A stretch of DNA of 56,505 nucleotides from Bacteroidales bacterium UBA3297 (GTDB lineage: Bacteria; Bacteroidota; Bacteroidia; Bacteroidales; Paludibacteraceae). A program made the position numbers and the translations under genes. Within the stretch, counting starts at the first letter, position 1. Each line of letters starts with the position of its first letter. This document shows positions 1-8,343 of the stretch, piece after piece. Location of the stretch: NCBI GenBank assembly GCA_002362105.1, contig DETD01000004.1, positions 1-56,505 on the forward strand. Reading direction: 5' to 3'. The notes under the pieces are model-generated. The model ran no database searches. It saw nothing but the letters and a program-made list of their open reading frames with translations, and had not been told where the DNA came from.

Positions 1-2927
1 ATATCGTAAGAAGCACCGTCACCACCAATAATCCACTGGCTACGCTTAGTCAAGAAGTGAGCAAGTTCAGAAAGCTGTGAGCAAGTAGCGCAACCGTTAG
101 CCTTACCAGCCTCAATCAAGGCCTTCAACTTGTCGCCAGCAGCGCGGCTGCCTTCAGCGTCTTCACGGTTAGCAATCCATTCTTTTGCAGCTTCCTTGAA
201 GTCTGCAGGAACCTTTTCGTTAGCAATCTGCTCTTCCAACAAGCTCTGGATGCGGTTACGCATCTTCTTGTTAGCCAATACCATACCGAGACCGAACTCA
301 CAGAAGTCCTCGAACAAAGAGTTTGCCCATGCAGGACCCTGACCCTTTTCGTTTTTAGTGTATGGAGTTGATGGAATAGAACCAGAGTAGATAGATGAGC
401 AACCGGTAGCGTTAGCTACAATTTCACGGTCACCGAACATCTGAGAAATCAACTTAACGTATGGAGTCTCACCACAACCAGAGCAAGCACCAGAGAACTC
501 AAACAATGGAGTTGCATACTGGGTGTTGATTGGGCTCTGCTTAACATCGATGAGGTTCTGCTTAGACTTAACGTTCTTAACACAGAAATCCCAGTTTGCA
601 GCTTCAGGCAACTGACCTTCCAATGCAACCATTTCGAGGGCTTTACCCTTCTTGTTACCCATACATACGTCAACACAGTTACCGCAACCCAAGCAGTCCA
701 TAACGTCTACCTGCATACGGTACTTCATGCCCTTAAGAGCAGCTGGAGCCTTCATTTCCTTAACAGCGCCAGTGAACTTAGCAGCTTCTGCATCATCCAT
801 AACGAACGGACGGATAGCAGCGTGAGGACATACGAACGAGCACTTGTTACACATTACGCAGTCTTCAGCATTCCAAACAGGAACGAAAGTAGCAACACCA
901 CGCTTCTCGTAAGCGGCAGTGCCCTGCTCCCAAGTACCGTCTTCAATACCCTTCCATGCAGAAACAGGAAGAAGGTCGCCGTCTTGTGCGTTGATAGGAC
1001 GAACCAAATTGTTGATGAATGCAGGATCGTTGTTAGCTGCAGCTGGCTCTTCAGCCAAGTTAGCCCATGAAGGGTCAACGGTCAACTGCTTGTACTCGCC
1101 ACCACGGTCAACCGCAGCGTAGTTCTTGTTCACAACATCTTCACCCTTCTTACCGTATGACTTAACGATGAATTCCTTCATCTTCTGAACAGCCAAGTCA
1201 ACTGGAATAACCTCGGTAATACGGAAGAATGCAGACTGAAGCACAGTGTTGGTACGGTTACCCAAACCAATTTCCTGAGCGATCTTAGTTGCGTTGATAT
1301 AGTAAACAGTGATGTTGTTCTTAGCGAAGTAAGCCTTTACCTTGTTAGGCAAGTTCTTAACCAACTCTTCACCGTCCCAAATAGTGTTCAACAAGAAAGT
1401 ACCGTTCTTCTGCAAGCCACGGGTAACATCGTACATACGGAGGTATGCCTGAACGTGACAAGCAACGAAGTTAGGAGTCTTAATCTGGTAAGTAGAACGG
1501 ATAGGGGTATCACCGAAACGGAGGTGTGAGCAAGTGAAACCACCAGACTTCTTAGAGTCGTAAGAAAAATAAGCCTGACAATACTTGTTAGTGTTGTCAC
1601 CGATAATCTTAACTGAGTTCTTGTTAGCACCAACGGTACCATCGGCACCCAAGCCGAAGAACTTAGCCTCGAACATACCCTTGCCGCCAAGCGCCATTTC
1701 TTCCTTCTGTGGAAGAGAAGTGAAGGTAACGTCGTCAACGATACCAAGAGTGAAATGATCCTTAGGCTCGTTCATAGCCAAGTTCTCATATACAGTCATG
1801 ATAAGGGTTGGAGTAACGTCGCAAGAACCCAAACCATAACGACCACCTACGATAAGAGGGGCGTTAGCCTGACCGTAGAACGCATTCTTAACGTCAAGCA
1901 ACAAAGGTTCGCCGTCGGCACCTGGTTCCTTAGTTCTGTCGAGAACGGCCATGCGCTTACAAGTTGCAGGAACAGCCTTGCGGATAAGTTCGTTTGCGAA
2001 CGGACGATACAAGTGTACAGAAACCATACCAACCTTGTTACCGTTAGCGTTCATATAGTCGATACACTCACGTGCAGCCTCAGTTGCTGAACCCATCATA
2101 ACAATTACGCGGTCTGCATCGGCAGCACCGTAGTAAGTGAATGGCTTGTATTCGCGGCCGGTAATCTTAGAGATTTCAGCCATGTACTTTTCAACAACAG
2201 ACACTACGTTATCGTAGTAAGGGTTGCAAGACTCACGGTGTGAGAAGAAGGTTTCAGGGTTTTCAGCCATACCACGAGCAACCGGATGCTCAGGGCTGAG
2301 AGCGCGTGCGCGGAACTCTTCAATTGCCTTCATGTTAACTAATGGACGGAGGTCTTCCATATCCATTTGTTCAATCTTGTGGTACTCGTGAGAAGTACGG
2401 AAACCATCGAAGAAGTTGATGAAAGGAACGCGGCTTTCAATAGTAGCAAGGTGTGCTACAGCAGAAAGATCCATCACTTCCTGTACTGAACCTTCGCAAA
2501 GCATTGCGAAACCAGTCTGACGGCAAGCCATTACGTCGCTGTGGTCACCGAAGATACACAATGAGTGAGATGCTACGGTACGAGCTGATACGTGGAATAC
2601 GCTTGGAAGCAATTCACCTGCAATTTTGTACATGTTAGGGATCATCAACAACAAACCCTGAGATGCAGTGAAAGTTGTTGTAAGAGCACCTGCCTGAAGT
2701 GAACCGTGAACAGCACCTGCCGCACCGCCTTCAGACTGCATTTCCTGCACATAAACAGTATCACCAAAAAGGTTCTTACGACCCTTAACAGCCCACTGGT
2801 CTACGTGGTCTGCCATCGGAGATGATGGAGTAATAGGGTAAATGGCTGCAACTTCTGAGAACATGTAGGCAATGTGTGCCGCTGCCTCATTACCGTCACA
2901 AGTGACGAATTTCTTTTCTTTTGCCAT
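1..2927 (-). CDS. nifJ: pyruvate:ferredoxin (flavodoxin) oxidoreductase, 3' end cut by window edge
   Basis: The enzyme oxidises pyruvate with CoA to acetyl-CoA and CO2 and passes electrons to ferredoxin, a central step in anaerobic energy metabolism in the cytoplasm. The minus frame from the ATG at 2925-2927 is open to the left edge, giving 975 residues; the family is about 1,180 residues long, so roughly 200 C-terminal residues lie outside. The N-terminus carries the pyruvate-domain signature YPITPSSPMAD near residue 30. Two 4Fe-4S ferredoxin motifs are visible: C690, C693, C696, C700 and C745, C748, C751, C755. Near the edge the thiamine-pyrophosphate motif begins, with GDG at 969-971. The whole multi-domain order is that of the single-chain NifJ type. 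It is transcribed divergently from dnaX. Confidence 0.97.
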   Translation of the reverse strand, partial: MAKEKKFVTCDGNEAAAHIAYMFSEVAAIYPITPSSPMADHVDQWAVKGRKNLFGDTVYVQEMQSEGGAAGAVHGSLQAGALTTTFTASQGLLLMIPNMYKIAGELLPSVFHVSARTVASHSLCIFGDHSDVMACRQTGFAMLCEGSVQEVMDLSAVAHLATIESRVPFINFFDGFRTSHEYHKIEQMDMEDLRPLVNMKAIEEFRARALSPEHPVARGMAENPETFFSHRESCNPYYDNVVSVVEKYMAEISKITGREYKPFTYYGAADADRVIVMMGSATEAARECIDYMNANGNKVGMVSVHLYRPFANELIRKAVPATCKRMAVLDRTKEPGADGEPLLLDVKNAFYGQANAPLIVGGRYGLGSCDVTPTLIMTVYENLAMNEPKDHFTLGIVDDVTFTSLPQKEEMALGGKGMFEAKFFGLGADGTVGANKNSVKIIGDNTNKYCQAYFSYDSKKSGGFTCSHLRFGDTPIRSTYQIKTPNFVACHVQAYLRMYDVTRGLQKNGTFLLNTIWDGEELVKNLPNKVKAYFAKNNITVYYINATKIAQEIGLGNRTNTVLQSAFFRITEVIPVDLAVQKMKEFIVKSYGKKGEDVVNKNYAAVDRGGEYKQLTVDPSWANLAEEPAAANNDPAFINNLVRPINAQDGDLLPVSAWKGIEDGTWEQGTAAYEKRGVATFVPVWNAEDCVMCNKCSFVCPHAAIRPFVMDDAEAAKFTGAVKEMKAPAALKGMKYRMQVDVMDCLGCGNCVDVCMGNKKGKALEMVALEGQLPEAANWDFCVKNVKSKQNLIDVKQSPINTQYATPLFEFSGACSGCGETPYVKLISQMFGDREIVANATGCSSIYSGSIPSTPYTKNEKGQGPAWANSLFEDFCEFGLGMVLANKKMRNRIQSLLEEQIANEKVPADFKEAAKEWIANREDAEGSRAAGDKLKALIEAGKANGCATCSQLSELAHFLTKRSQWIIGGDGASYD

Positions 2928-3239
2928 AATGGAGTTAATAATAATGTATTGTTATTTATAAATTACTCGTTAGATAATTTAAACAATATCCTACAAACTG
3001 CAGGACATGACTATGCATATAGTGCAAAAATACAAAAAATCATTAGTCATACTTACATTTTTTTCTTTTTTTCTTTTATAACGGCTAATTCAAATTTAGT
3101 CTAAAAAGAATAATGAATAATTATGGAATAATAATGCAAAAAACTCTTCCAGAACTTTTACTTTTTTTCATTTTTTCAAAATACTATTGGCTCTACATTG
3201 AAGAAAAAATCATATTTTTGCATCAGAGTAAATGATTTT
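2928..3239. other. AT-rich intergenic region between divergent nifJ and dnaX
   Basis: This 312-base stretch separates two divergent genes. I see no coding or RNA gene in it. On the minus strand a CAAAAATA at 3025-3032 reads as a TAnnTTTG -7 box for nifJ, which would give a leader of about 90 bases; I find no clear -33 TTTG at the expected distance. On the plus strand a -7 box for dnaX lies at 3213-3220. Confidence 0.6.
3213..3220 (+). promoter_or_regulatory. Bacteroidota -7 promoter box for dnaX
   Basis: TATTTTTG fits TAnnTTTG. It puts the transcription start near 3226, downstream of the possible upstream TTG start at 3198, and so favours the ATG at 3240 as the dnaX start. No convincing -33 TTTG is seen. 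Confidence 0.5.
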
Positions 3240-4355
3240 ATGGCAGACTTTATAGTATCAGCAAGAAAATATCGTCCGGCTTCGTTCGACACGGTAGTCG
3301 GACAATCTTCTTTGACCACCACCCTAAAAAACGCAATACAAAGCGGACACCTGGCTCACGCTTACTTGTTTTGCGGACCTAGAGGCGTGGGAAAGACGAC
3401 TTGTGCCCGTATTTTCGCCAAAACCATCAACTGCCTAAATCCAACGGCCGACCACGAAGCCTGTAACGAATGCGAGTCGTGCAAGGCTTTCAACGAACAG
3501 CGCTCGTACAACATTCACGAACTTGACGCTGCCTCGAACAACTCGGTCGATGACATCAGAAGCCTCATTGCCGAAGTCCGTATTCCGCCTCAAATAGGCC
3601 GATATAGTGTCTACATCATCGACGAGGTACACATGCTTTCTTCTGCCGCTTTCAACGCATTCTTGAAAACATTGGAAGAGCCTCCGGCACACGCCATCTT
3701 CATTTTAGCGACTACCGAAAAGCACAAAGTGCTCCCGACGATCTTGTCACGATGCCAGATCTACGACTTCAACCGTATGGGCATTGAAGACACGGTCAGA
3801 CATTTGGCCGGTATTGCCGAAAAGGAAGGCATCAAGGCTGAGCCAGAGGCGCTTAACATCATCGCGCAAAAGGCCGATGGTGCTATGCGCGACGCGCTGT
3901 CTATTTTCGACCAGGTGGTCGCTAGCAGCAGCAACAACAGCGTCACTTACCAAGAGACCATCGCCAACCTCAATGTTCTTGACTATAACTACTTCTTCAA
4001 GCTAGTCGACATTTTCTTGGGCGAAGACATCTCTAATGCCCTGCTCACATTCAACACCATTCTAAACAAGGGCTTCGAGGCACAGAACTTTATCAACGGT
4101 TTGTGCGGACACTTCAGAAACCTGCTGGTCTGCAAAGATGTAGAGACGCTGGTTTTGCTTGAAGTAAGTGACGAGGTAAAGGAACAATACAAGCAGCAAG
4201 CGCAGAAATGCGACAACGACTTCTTGTACAACGCTATCCGTTTGACTAACGAATGCGACTTGAACTACCGAATCAGTAAAAACAAGCGCCTGCTTGTGGA
4301 ACTCACGCTTATCCGCTTGTGCCAGCTTAACAACGAAAAAAAAAAAGTGAAATAG
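3240..4355 (+). CDS. dnaX: DNA polymerase III subunit gamma/tau, frame-0 product (gamma-like, 371 aa)
   Basis: This is the clamp-loader ATPase that loads the sliding clamp at the replication fork. The start is taken at ATG 3240 because the family begins MADFIVSARKYRP and a promoter box lies just upstream. Visible motifs are Walker A GPRGVGKTTCARIFAK, a four-cysteine zinc site (CLNPTADHEACNECESC), Walker B with DEVHMLS, sensor 1 in ILATTEKHKVLPTILSRC and sensor 2 in GAMRDALSIFDQ. The frame ends at TAG 4353-4355, seven bases after a run of 11 A, and so lacks the tau C-terminal domains. That domain lies immediately downstream in the -1 frame. The short product may be a genuine gamma form as in E. 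coli or Thermus, or the gene may be broken. Confidence 0.95.
   Translation: MADFIVSARKYRPASFDTVVGQSSLTTTLKNAIQSGHLAHAYLFCGPRGVGKTTCARIFAKTINCLNPTADHEACNECESCKAFNEQRSYNIHELDAASNNSVDDIRSLIAEVRIPPQIGRYSVYIIDEVHMLSSAAFNAFLKTLEEPPAHAIFILATTEKHKVLPTILSRCQIYDFNRMGIEDTVRHLAGIAEKEGIKAEPEALNIIAQKADGAMRDALSIFDQVVASSSNNSVTYQETIANLNVLDYNYFFKLVDIFLGEDISNALLTFNTILNKGFEAQNFINGLCGHFRNLLVCKDVETLVLLEVSDEVKEQYKQQAQKCDNDFLYNAIRLTNECDLNYRISKNKRLLVELTLIRLCQLNNEKKKVK
4336..4346 (+). promoter_or_regulatory. A11 slippage tract in dnaX
   Basis: Eleven A residues followed by G. Read in frame 0 the end is GAA AAA AAA AAA GTG AAA TAG. Moving back one base, or adding one A to the transcript, enters the tau frame at 4346. 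It contains the slippery heptamer A AAA AAA. A 6-bp AU-rich pairing (4356-4361 with 4393-4398) lies downstream, and I see no Shine-Dalgarno-like stimulator upstream, which makes transcript slippage somewhat more likely than ribosomal frameshifting. Confidence 0.7.
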
Positions 4356-4966
4356 AAGATTGGTCTATATGGGGCGACGACTCTATATATGAAATCTTAA
4401 ACTTCTTCAGTCCCGACAAGGCAACTGCAACCTCAACTCAAACGAGCACGTCAAAAGTCCAGGTTCAGGAGCCAACCAACCGGTCGGTTTCAATCCCAAC
4501 CTATAAAAAGAATGACATTCCTGGCGTTTCTATTACAGGAATGAAGATTTCTGCGACCCAAAAGGCCGAAGACAACGAAAGGGTTGCACAATTGGCTGAA
4601 GCTGAGACACCTTTCACGGAAGACGATTTGCGTGCGAAATGGAAGGTGTATACCGAAAGAATGTCGGAGAAAAAAATCGTGCAAGTTACCATGCAGTCTT
4701 GCATACTGAAATTCAACGATAACTACCAGGTTGACATTGTTGTTGAGAACGAGGTTCAACAACACGAAATGGAAGAAGAAAAAGTTGACTTGCTGACGTT
4801 CTTGTCGAAAGAACTCAACAACGGAAAAATAAGGTTGAACATCAGACTGTCGGAAATAGGCGAAAACAAGTTCGCCCTCACCAATAAAGACCGTTTCCTG
4901 GAAATGATGAAACGAAATCCTGAATTAGAGGTGCTGACGAACAGTTTGGGCCTTGAACTAGAATAA
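4346..4966 (+). CDS. dnaX: DnaX tau-specific C-terminal region, -1 frame (206 aa)
   Basis: The -1 frame is open without a stop from the A tract to TAA 4964-4966. It begins SEIEDWSIWGDDSIYEIL, followed by a Thr/Ser/Gln-rich linker and a folded domain from about 4541 resembling the Bacteroidota tau C-terminus. Joined to frame 0 at the A tract, the product is about 575 residues, close to the usual size of Bacteroidota DnaX. An internal ATG at 4541 exists, but the open frame reaches back to the tract, which argues for one fused protein rather than a separate gene. In the holoenzyme this part of tau ties the clamp loader to the polymerase and helicase; that role is known for the family and inferred here. 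Confidence 0.8.
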   Translation, partial: SEIEDWSIWGDDSIYEILNFFSPDKATATSTQTSTSKVQVQEPTNRSVSIPTYKKNDIPGVSITGMKISATQKAEDNERVAQLAEAETPFTEDDLRAKWKVYTERMSEKKIVQVTMQSCILKFNDNYQVDIVVENEVQQHEMEEEKVDLLTFLSKELNNGKIRLNIRLSEIGENKFALTNKDRFLEMMKRNPELEVLTNSLGLELE

Positions 4967-5022
4967 GTCCTTTGTAATTAATCTCAATATTTATACAGTT
5001 AACGGCGAGGTGGATTAGGCAC

Positions 5023-7653
5023 TTAACCTTTTATGTATTCGATTTTTGCCTTTCCTTCCCAAAGCGCCACCAAATCTTCTTCAGTTATTCCCGCTTCTTT
5101 TAACCTCGACATTAAGAGTACCGATTTTTTATGTTCTGGAGGCAGATTCACCAGCGTGCTATCGTACCTGATACCGAGCAACTGTAGCGCATAAACGTCA
5201 GAATCCTTCTCCAAGCAGTCTTCAAAGAGATCGGTGGAATTTTTCGCGACAGACAAACCGATGCGATTACCAGCACATGATGTAAGCCAGTCCGTTTCGA
5301 ACAATTGTTTGTATGCGGTGGTTTTATAAACCGGTTCCTCGGTCTGTTTCTGTTTCGACTTCTCGTAATACGAGTATATGCCGTTCAACTGCCGTCTAAA
5401 AGCAAATGCGCCACACTCCCCTATCATTTTACCCAGCAACCGGTATAATGCGATAGAAGACTTAGCCGACCAATTGGAAATAAAATGGTCGTAGCCGTCT
5501 ATATATTTGTCGACAATATGCTGCGAGCCGTTATCGTGCACACGCAGGCTCTTGGGTTTGATTTCATAAAACTCCAAGTCGGCATCTTTCGGTATTATTC
5601 CGTCTTCAATAACACGGGGATAAAAAGAGACACCAATTGCCTGAAGAAAATAATAGAGTTTTTCCCTCATCATAACCTCAGTCTGCAAAATAACCTCAGC
5701 ATCGAAAAACAGCACGCCCTCTTTAGTACCGAAATAGTCGCGCAACTCCTTCGTGTCGAAGTAAACCAAATCGGGCTCCGAAAAGGATTTCTTTCCGTTG
5801 TAGTCTACGGTTGGTAAAAACGTTACATCGCTAACCAGCGCTATCAAGTCGTTTTTGGCATTCACATCAAACGCCAACGAACTGAAATAGGCGGCAATAC
5901 GAGATAAATCGGCGGCAATCTGCCGTACTTGGTCTCTTGCGACAACATGGTTGTTATAGTTGGCAACAATACCCTTTTCAACAAACGTAAACTCAGAAGG
6001 CTCGCCAATCCCTGCCAATTCACAGAATGCGGCCAATTCAGGTTGGTTAAACAACACATCCACAAAAAACAGGGAGAACGAGCTTGTTTCGCTCTTGTCT
6101 GTTTTCAAATAGAGCTGACCTATACCGTATTCGTTGGCCAACGGTCTGAAAACACCGTCGGTACACTTTATCAGAGGCGATTTTCGGAACAAGTCCGATG
6201 TGAATAAAGTTTTATGTTTGGAGAGAAGTATATAGAATTTAGAAAGCCATTCATCCGATTGTTGGGCTAACAGGTCGGTAGTGAGAAGCGGAAGCACATC
6301 TTCTACTTCGCAGGAACTGCCTACCAGTTTGTTTTTCAGAAGGAATTCTATGTACGTTTTCCGTTCTTCTGCTTTTTTTGCATAAAGGAAGGCATACGCC
6401 CACAGTTTGCCCTTCCAATTGGGGTTCAGCCCTTCCAACATCTCTGCTGAAAAAATTTCAGGCAACAAGGCATCTTGCGATAATAGTGTGTGCGAACAAT
6501 CGACATAGTCCCCCAAACTCGACTTTATCACCTTGTACCGCTTTAACGTTTCAACAAACGCCTCAATAAATGGGGCTGCGTTTTTATCGGCATCGTCCAC
6601 ACTTGGCAAATAGTCGAAAAAGCATTCTGTATAGAGCTTCAAATGACCGTTTGCTGAAATCAAGAACAAGGAAGACGAAATTTTGGCCAACAAACCAAAA
6701 AGATACACGTTCCACTCATCGTCTTTTTTTATCAATTCCCGGTTCTCGGTAAGTAAGAAGGGCGCATGTATAATGAAAGGAAGTCCGAGCGACTCCTCTA
6801 AATGGAAATAGCAAAAGGTGTTTTTTCCCGTCTTAAGCGGAACGACACGCCCATCACTTGTAGCACCATACACAACACAGGCACTCAAATCTCCCTTTTC
6901 CTTATGTTGGACGTCTGCCCATAAATAGTGGAAATATCCTTCCGAATCTGGCGATTGACTTTTTACAAAATTATGGGTCAACCGCAAGCCGTCAACCCCC
7001 TCGCAAATTTCAGTTGAAAGGAGTTGGGTTTGCCATTTTAAGTCAGAACCGTCGACAGCCGATTTCCATGAAATCTCTCTAAGGTTATTTAAAAACAGCA
7101 ACGGATTATCCATCCCCTTAATTGTGTTTGAAATTTCCGAGATAGCCACTTCTGGATTAACGAATGGAAAATAGAACAAAGTCTCCCCCGCCATTCGCAC
7201 CCCCGGAATTCGTTCATCCAACTTAGGGACAATATAATCGTTCAGGGAAAAGCAGAAATTATCATCCTCTATATGAGGACGTTCCGTATATTGAAAAACA
7301 GATTTAAAGCCAATTCCAAACTTTCCGATGGAAGAACTCTTAATTTTCGTACTTGCACCGACAGAAGTAATCGAATTTAGGTGTCCGATAGGCTTACCAC
7401 GCCCCTCCTCGTCGGGGTCGGTAAGAGAGAATTGAATAGCACCATTGTGTATAAAATAGAGGCCTTTTTCCTCTAAAATCAATCTAACACGTGTTGCCTT
7501 CGTATCGTCAGCATTTTGGAAAAGTTCATACAGGAAATGTGCTTTTTCCGAATACTTATCAACCACCATGCGCCAAAATCCGACAGCGGCGGGGTCAGAC
7601 AGTTGTTTTGCCAGTACTTTTCTTCTGGCACTCAATTTTTCAAAAAGGTCCAT
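5023..7653 (-). CDS. sacsin-like GHKL (Hsp90-type) ATPase, 876 aa
   Basis: The N-terminal 170 residues match the sacsin N-terminal nucleotide-binding fold of the GHKL class. E43 and N47 lie in YELFQNADDT (Bergerat N-box), followed by a FIHNGA stretch and the glycine-rich GKFGIGFKSVFQ near residues 109-120. The remaining 700 residues are long alpha/beta sequence that I do not recognise. No signal peptide or membrane segment is seen, so it is probably cytoplasmic. It starts 17 bases after the stop of the LOG gene and should be co-transcribed with it. Such large ATPases occur in bacteria as proteins of unknown role, some in anti-phage or toxin-like loci; any such role here is inference. It ends convergent with dnaX. 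Confidence 0.8.
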   Translation of the reverse strand: MDLFEKLSARRKVLAKQLSDPAAVGFWRMVVDKYSEKAHFLYELFQNADDTKATRVRLILEEKGLYFIHNGAIQFSLTDPDEEGRGKPIGHLNSITSVGASTKIKSSSIGKFGIGFKSVFQYTERPHIEDDNFCFSLNDYIVPKLDERIPGVRMAGETLFYFPFVNPEVAISEISNTIKGMDNPLLFLNNLREISWKSAVDGSDLKWQTQLLSTEICEGVDGLRLTHNFVKSQSPDSEGYFHYLWADVQHKEKGDLSACVVYGATSDGRVVPLKTGKNTFCYFHLEESLGLPFIIHAPFLLTENRELIKKDDEWNVYLFGLLAKISSSLFLISANGHLKLYTECFFDYLPSVDDADKNAAPFIEAFVETLKRYKVIKSSLGDYVDCSHTLLSQDALLPEIFSAEMLEGLNPNWKGKLWAYAFLYAKKAEERKTYIEFLLKNKLVGSSCEVEDVLPLLTTDLLAQQSDEWLSKFYILLSKHKTLFTSDLFRKSPLIKCTDGVFRPLANEYGIGQLYLKTDKSETSSFSLFFVDVLFNQPELAAFCELAGIGEPSEFTFVEKGIVANYNNHVVARDQVRQIAADLSRIAAYFSSLAFDVNAKNDLIALVSDVTFLPTVDYNGKKSFSEPDLVYFDTKELRDYFGTKEGVLFFDAEVILQTEVMMREKLYYFLQAIGVSFYPRVIEDGIIPKDADLEFYEIKPKSLRVHDNGSQHIVDKYIDGYDHFISNWSAKSSIALYRLLGKMIGECGAFAFRRQLNGIYSYYEKSKQKQTEEPVYKTTAYKQLFETDWLTSCAGNRIGLSVAKNSTDLFEDCLEKDSDVYALQLLGIRYDSTLVNLPPEHKKSVLLMSRLKEAGITEEDLVALWEGKAKIEYIKG

Positions 7654-7670
7654 ATAGAGTTTTTTATTTT

Positions 7671-8246
7671 TTACATTGCAGCAATACCTCTGGCATTTTC
7701 AATGCTTGGTGCATTTTCAATAGCAGCTAGAACGTGGTCCGCATCCGAAACCACACTCCACAAAGCCAAGTGCTCTTGCCTCATGAATTTTTCAGCCACC
7801 GCCCTCTCCAGCATAGCAATTAGCGGATCGAAAAATCCGGCAACATTAACTAATATAATAGGCGCTTTAATCAGTCCGAGTTGCCTTGCGGTAATGGCTT
7901 CCAACAGTTCTTCCAACGTACCGCATCCGCCAGGCAGGGCGACAATGGCATCGGGCAGATGCATCAATTTTTGTTTCCTAATCTGCATATCGGAAACCAC
8001 AATTTCCTCTACCCTGTCATTATCCCATCCCTCATCAACCATGAATTGCGGAATTATGCCAACAATCTGGCCATTATGTTCCAACATAGAACTAGCCAGT
8101 TCGCCCATCAATCCAACACGCCCGCCACCGTAGTAGCATTTAATGGAGTGTTCGGCTAAAATAACGCCCAACTTACGGGCTTCTTGTTTATAAATAACGC
8201 CAGCCTGTGTGCTCGATGCACAGAAAACAGTTACATTGTTTATCAT
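7671..8246 (-). CDS. LOG family (TIGR00730) Rossmann-fold nucleotide phosphoribohydrolase, 191 aa
   Basis: LOG enzymes release the base from nucleoside 5'-monophosphates; plant and some bacterial members activate cytokinins. The start MINNVTVFCASS at 8246 aligns with the family and replaces an upstream in-frame start at 8291. Motifs are GGGRVGLMG at 40-48, the catalytic-loop Arg in QIRKQKLM near residue 90, and the signature PGGCGTLEE at 105-113. The length is normal. It leads a two-gene minus-strand unit with the sacsin-like ATPase and is divergent from recQ. The substrate cannot be told from sequence. Confidence 0.9.
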   Translation of the reverse strand: MINNVTVFCASSTQAGVIYKQEARKLGVILAEHSIKCYYGGGRVGLMGELASSMLEHNGQIVGIIPQFMVDEGWDNDRVEEIVVSDMQIRKQKLMHLPDAIVALPGGCGTLEELLEAITARQLGLIKAPIILVNVAGFFDPLIAMLERAVAEKFMRQEHLALWSVVSDADHVLAAIENAPSIENARGIAAM

Positions 8247-8293
8247 ATCAGAAATTTTATACAAATATACGATTTTAACAAATGTCCGCAACG

Positions 8294-8325
8294 TTTGGTT
8301 CTGTTAGCATAAACTATTATCTTTG
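8294..8325 (+). promoter_or_regulatory. consensus Bacteroidota promoter of recQ
   Basis: TTTG at 8294-8297, a spacer of 20 bases and TATCTTTG at 8318-8325 match TTTG-N19/21-TAnnTTTG exactly. The predicted transcription start is near 8332, giving a leader of about 12 bases before the ATG at 8344. Confidence 0.8.
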
Positions 8326-8343
8326 AAATGAGAAAATTTTGAT

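Noticed and set aside
1..2927. Several short frames on both strands across the left end
   Set aside because: They are shadows of the open minus-strand nifJ frame, whose product matches the family throughout.
4541..4966. Independent 141-residue gene downstream of dnaX
   Set aside because: The same frame is open back to the A tract and gives a normal tau C-terminus, so it is part of dnaX rather than a separate gene.
7485..7500. AACACGTGTT palindrome as a possible parS or operator
   Set aside because: It is inside the sacsin-like gene, and its flanks do not match parS.
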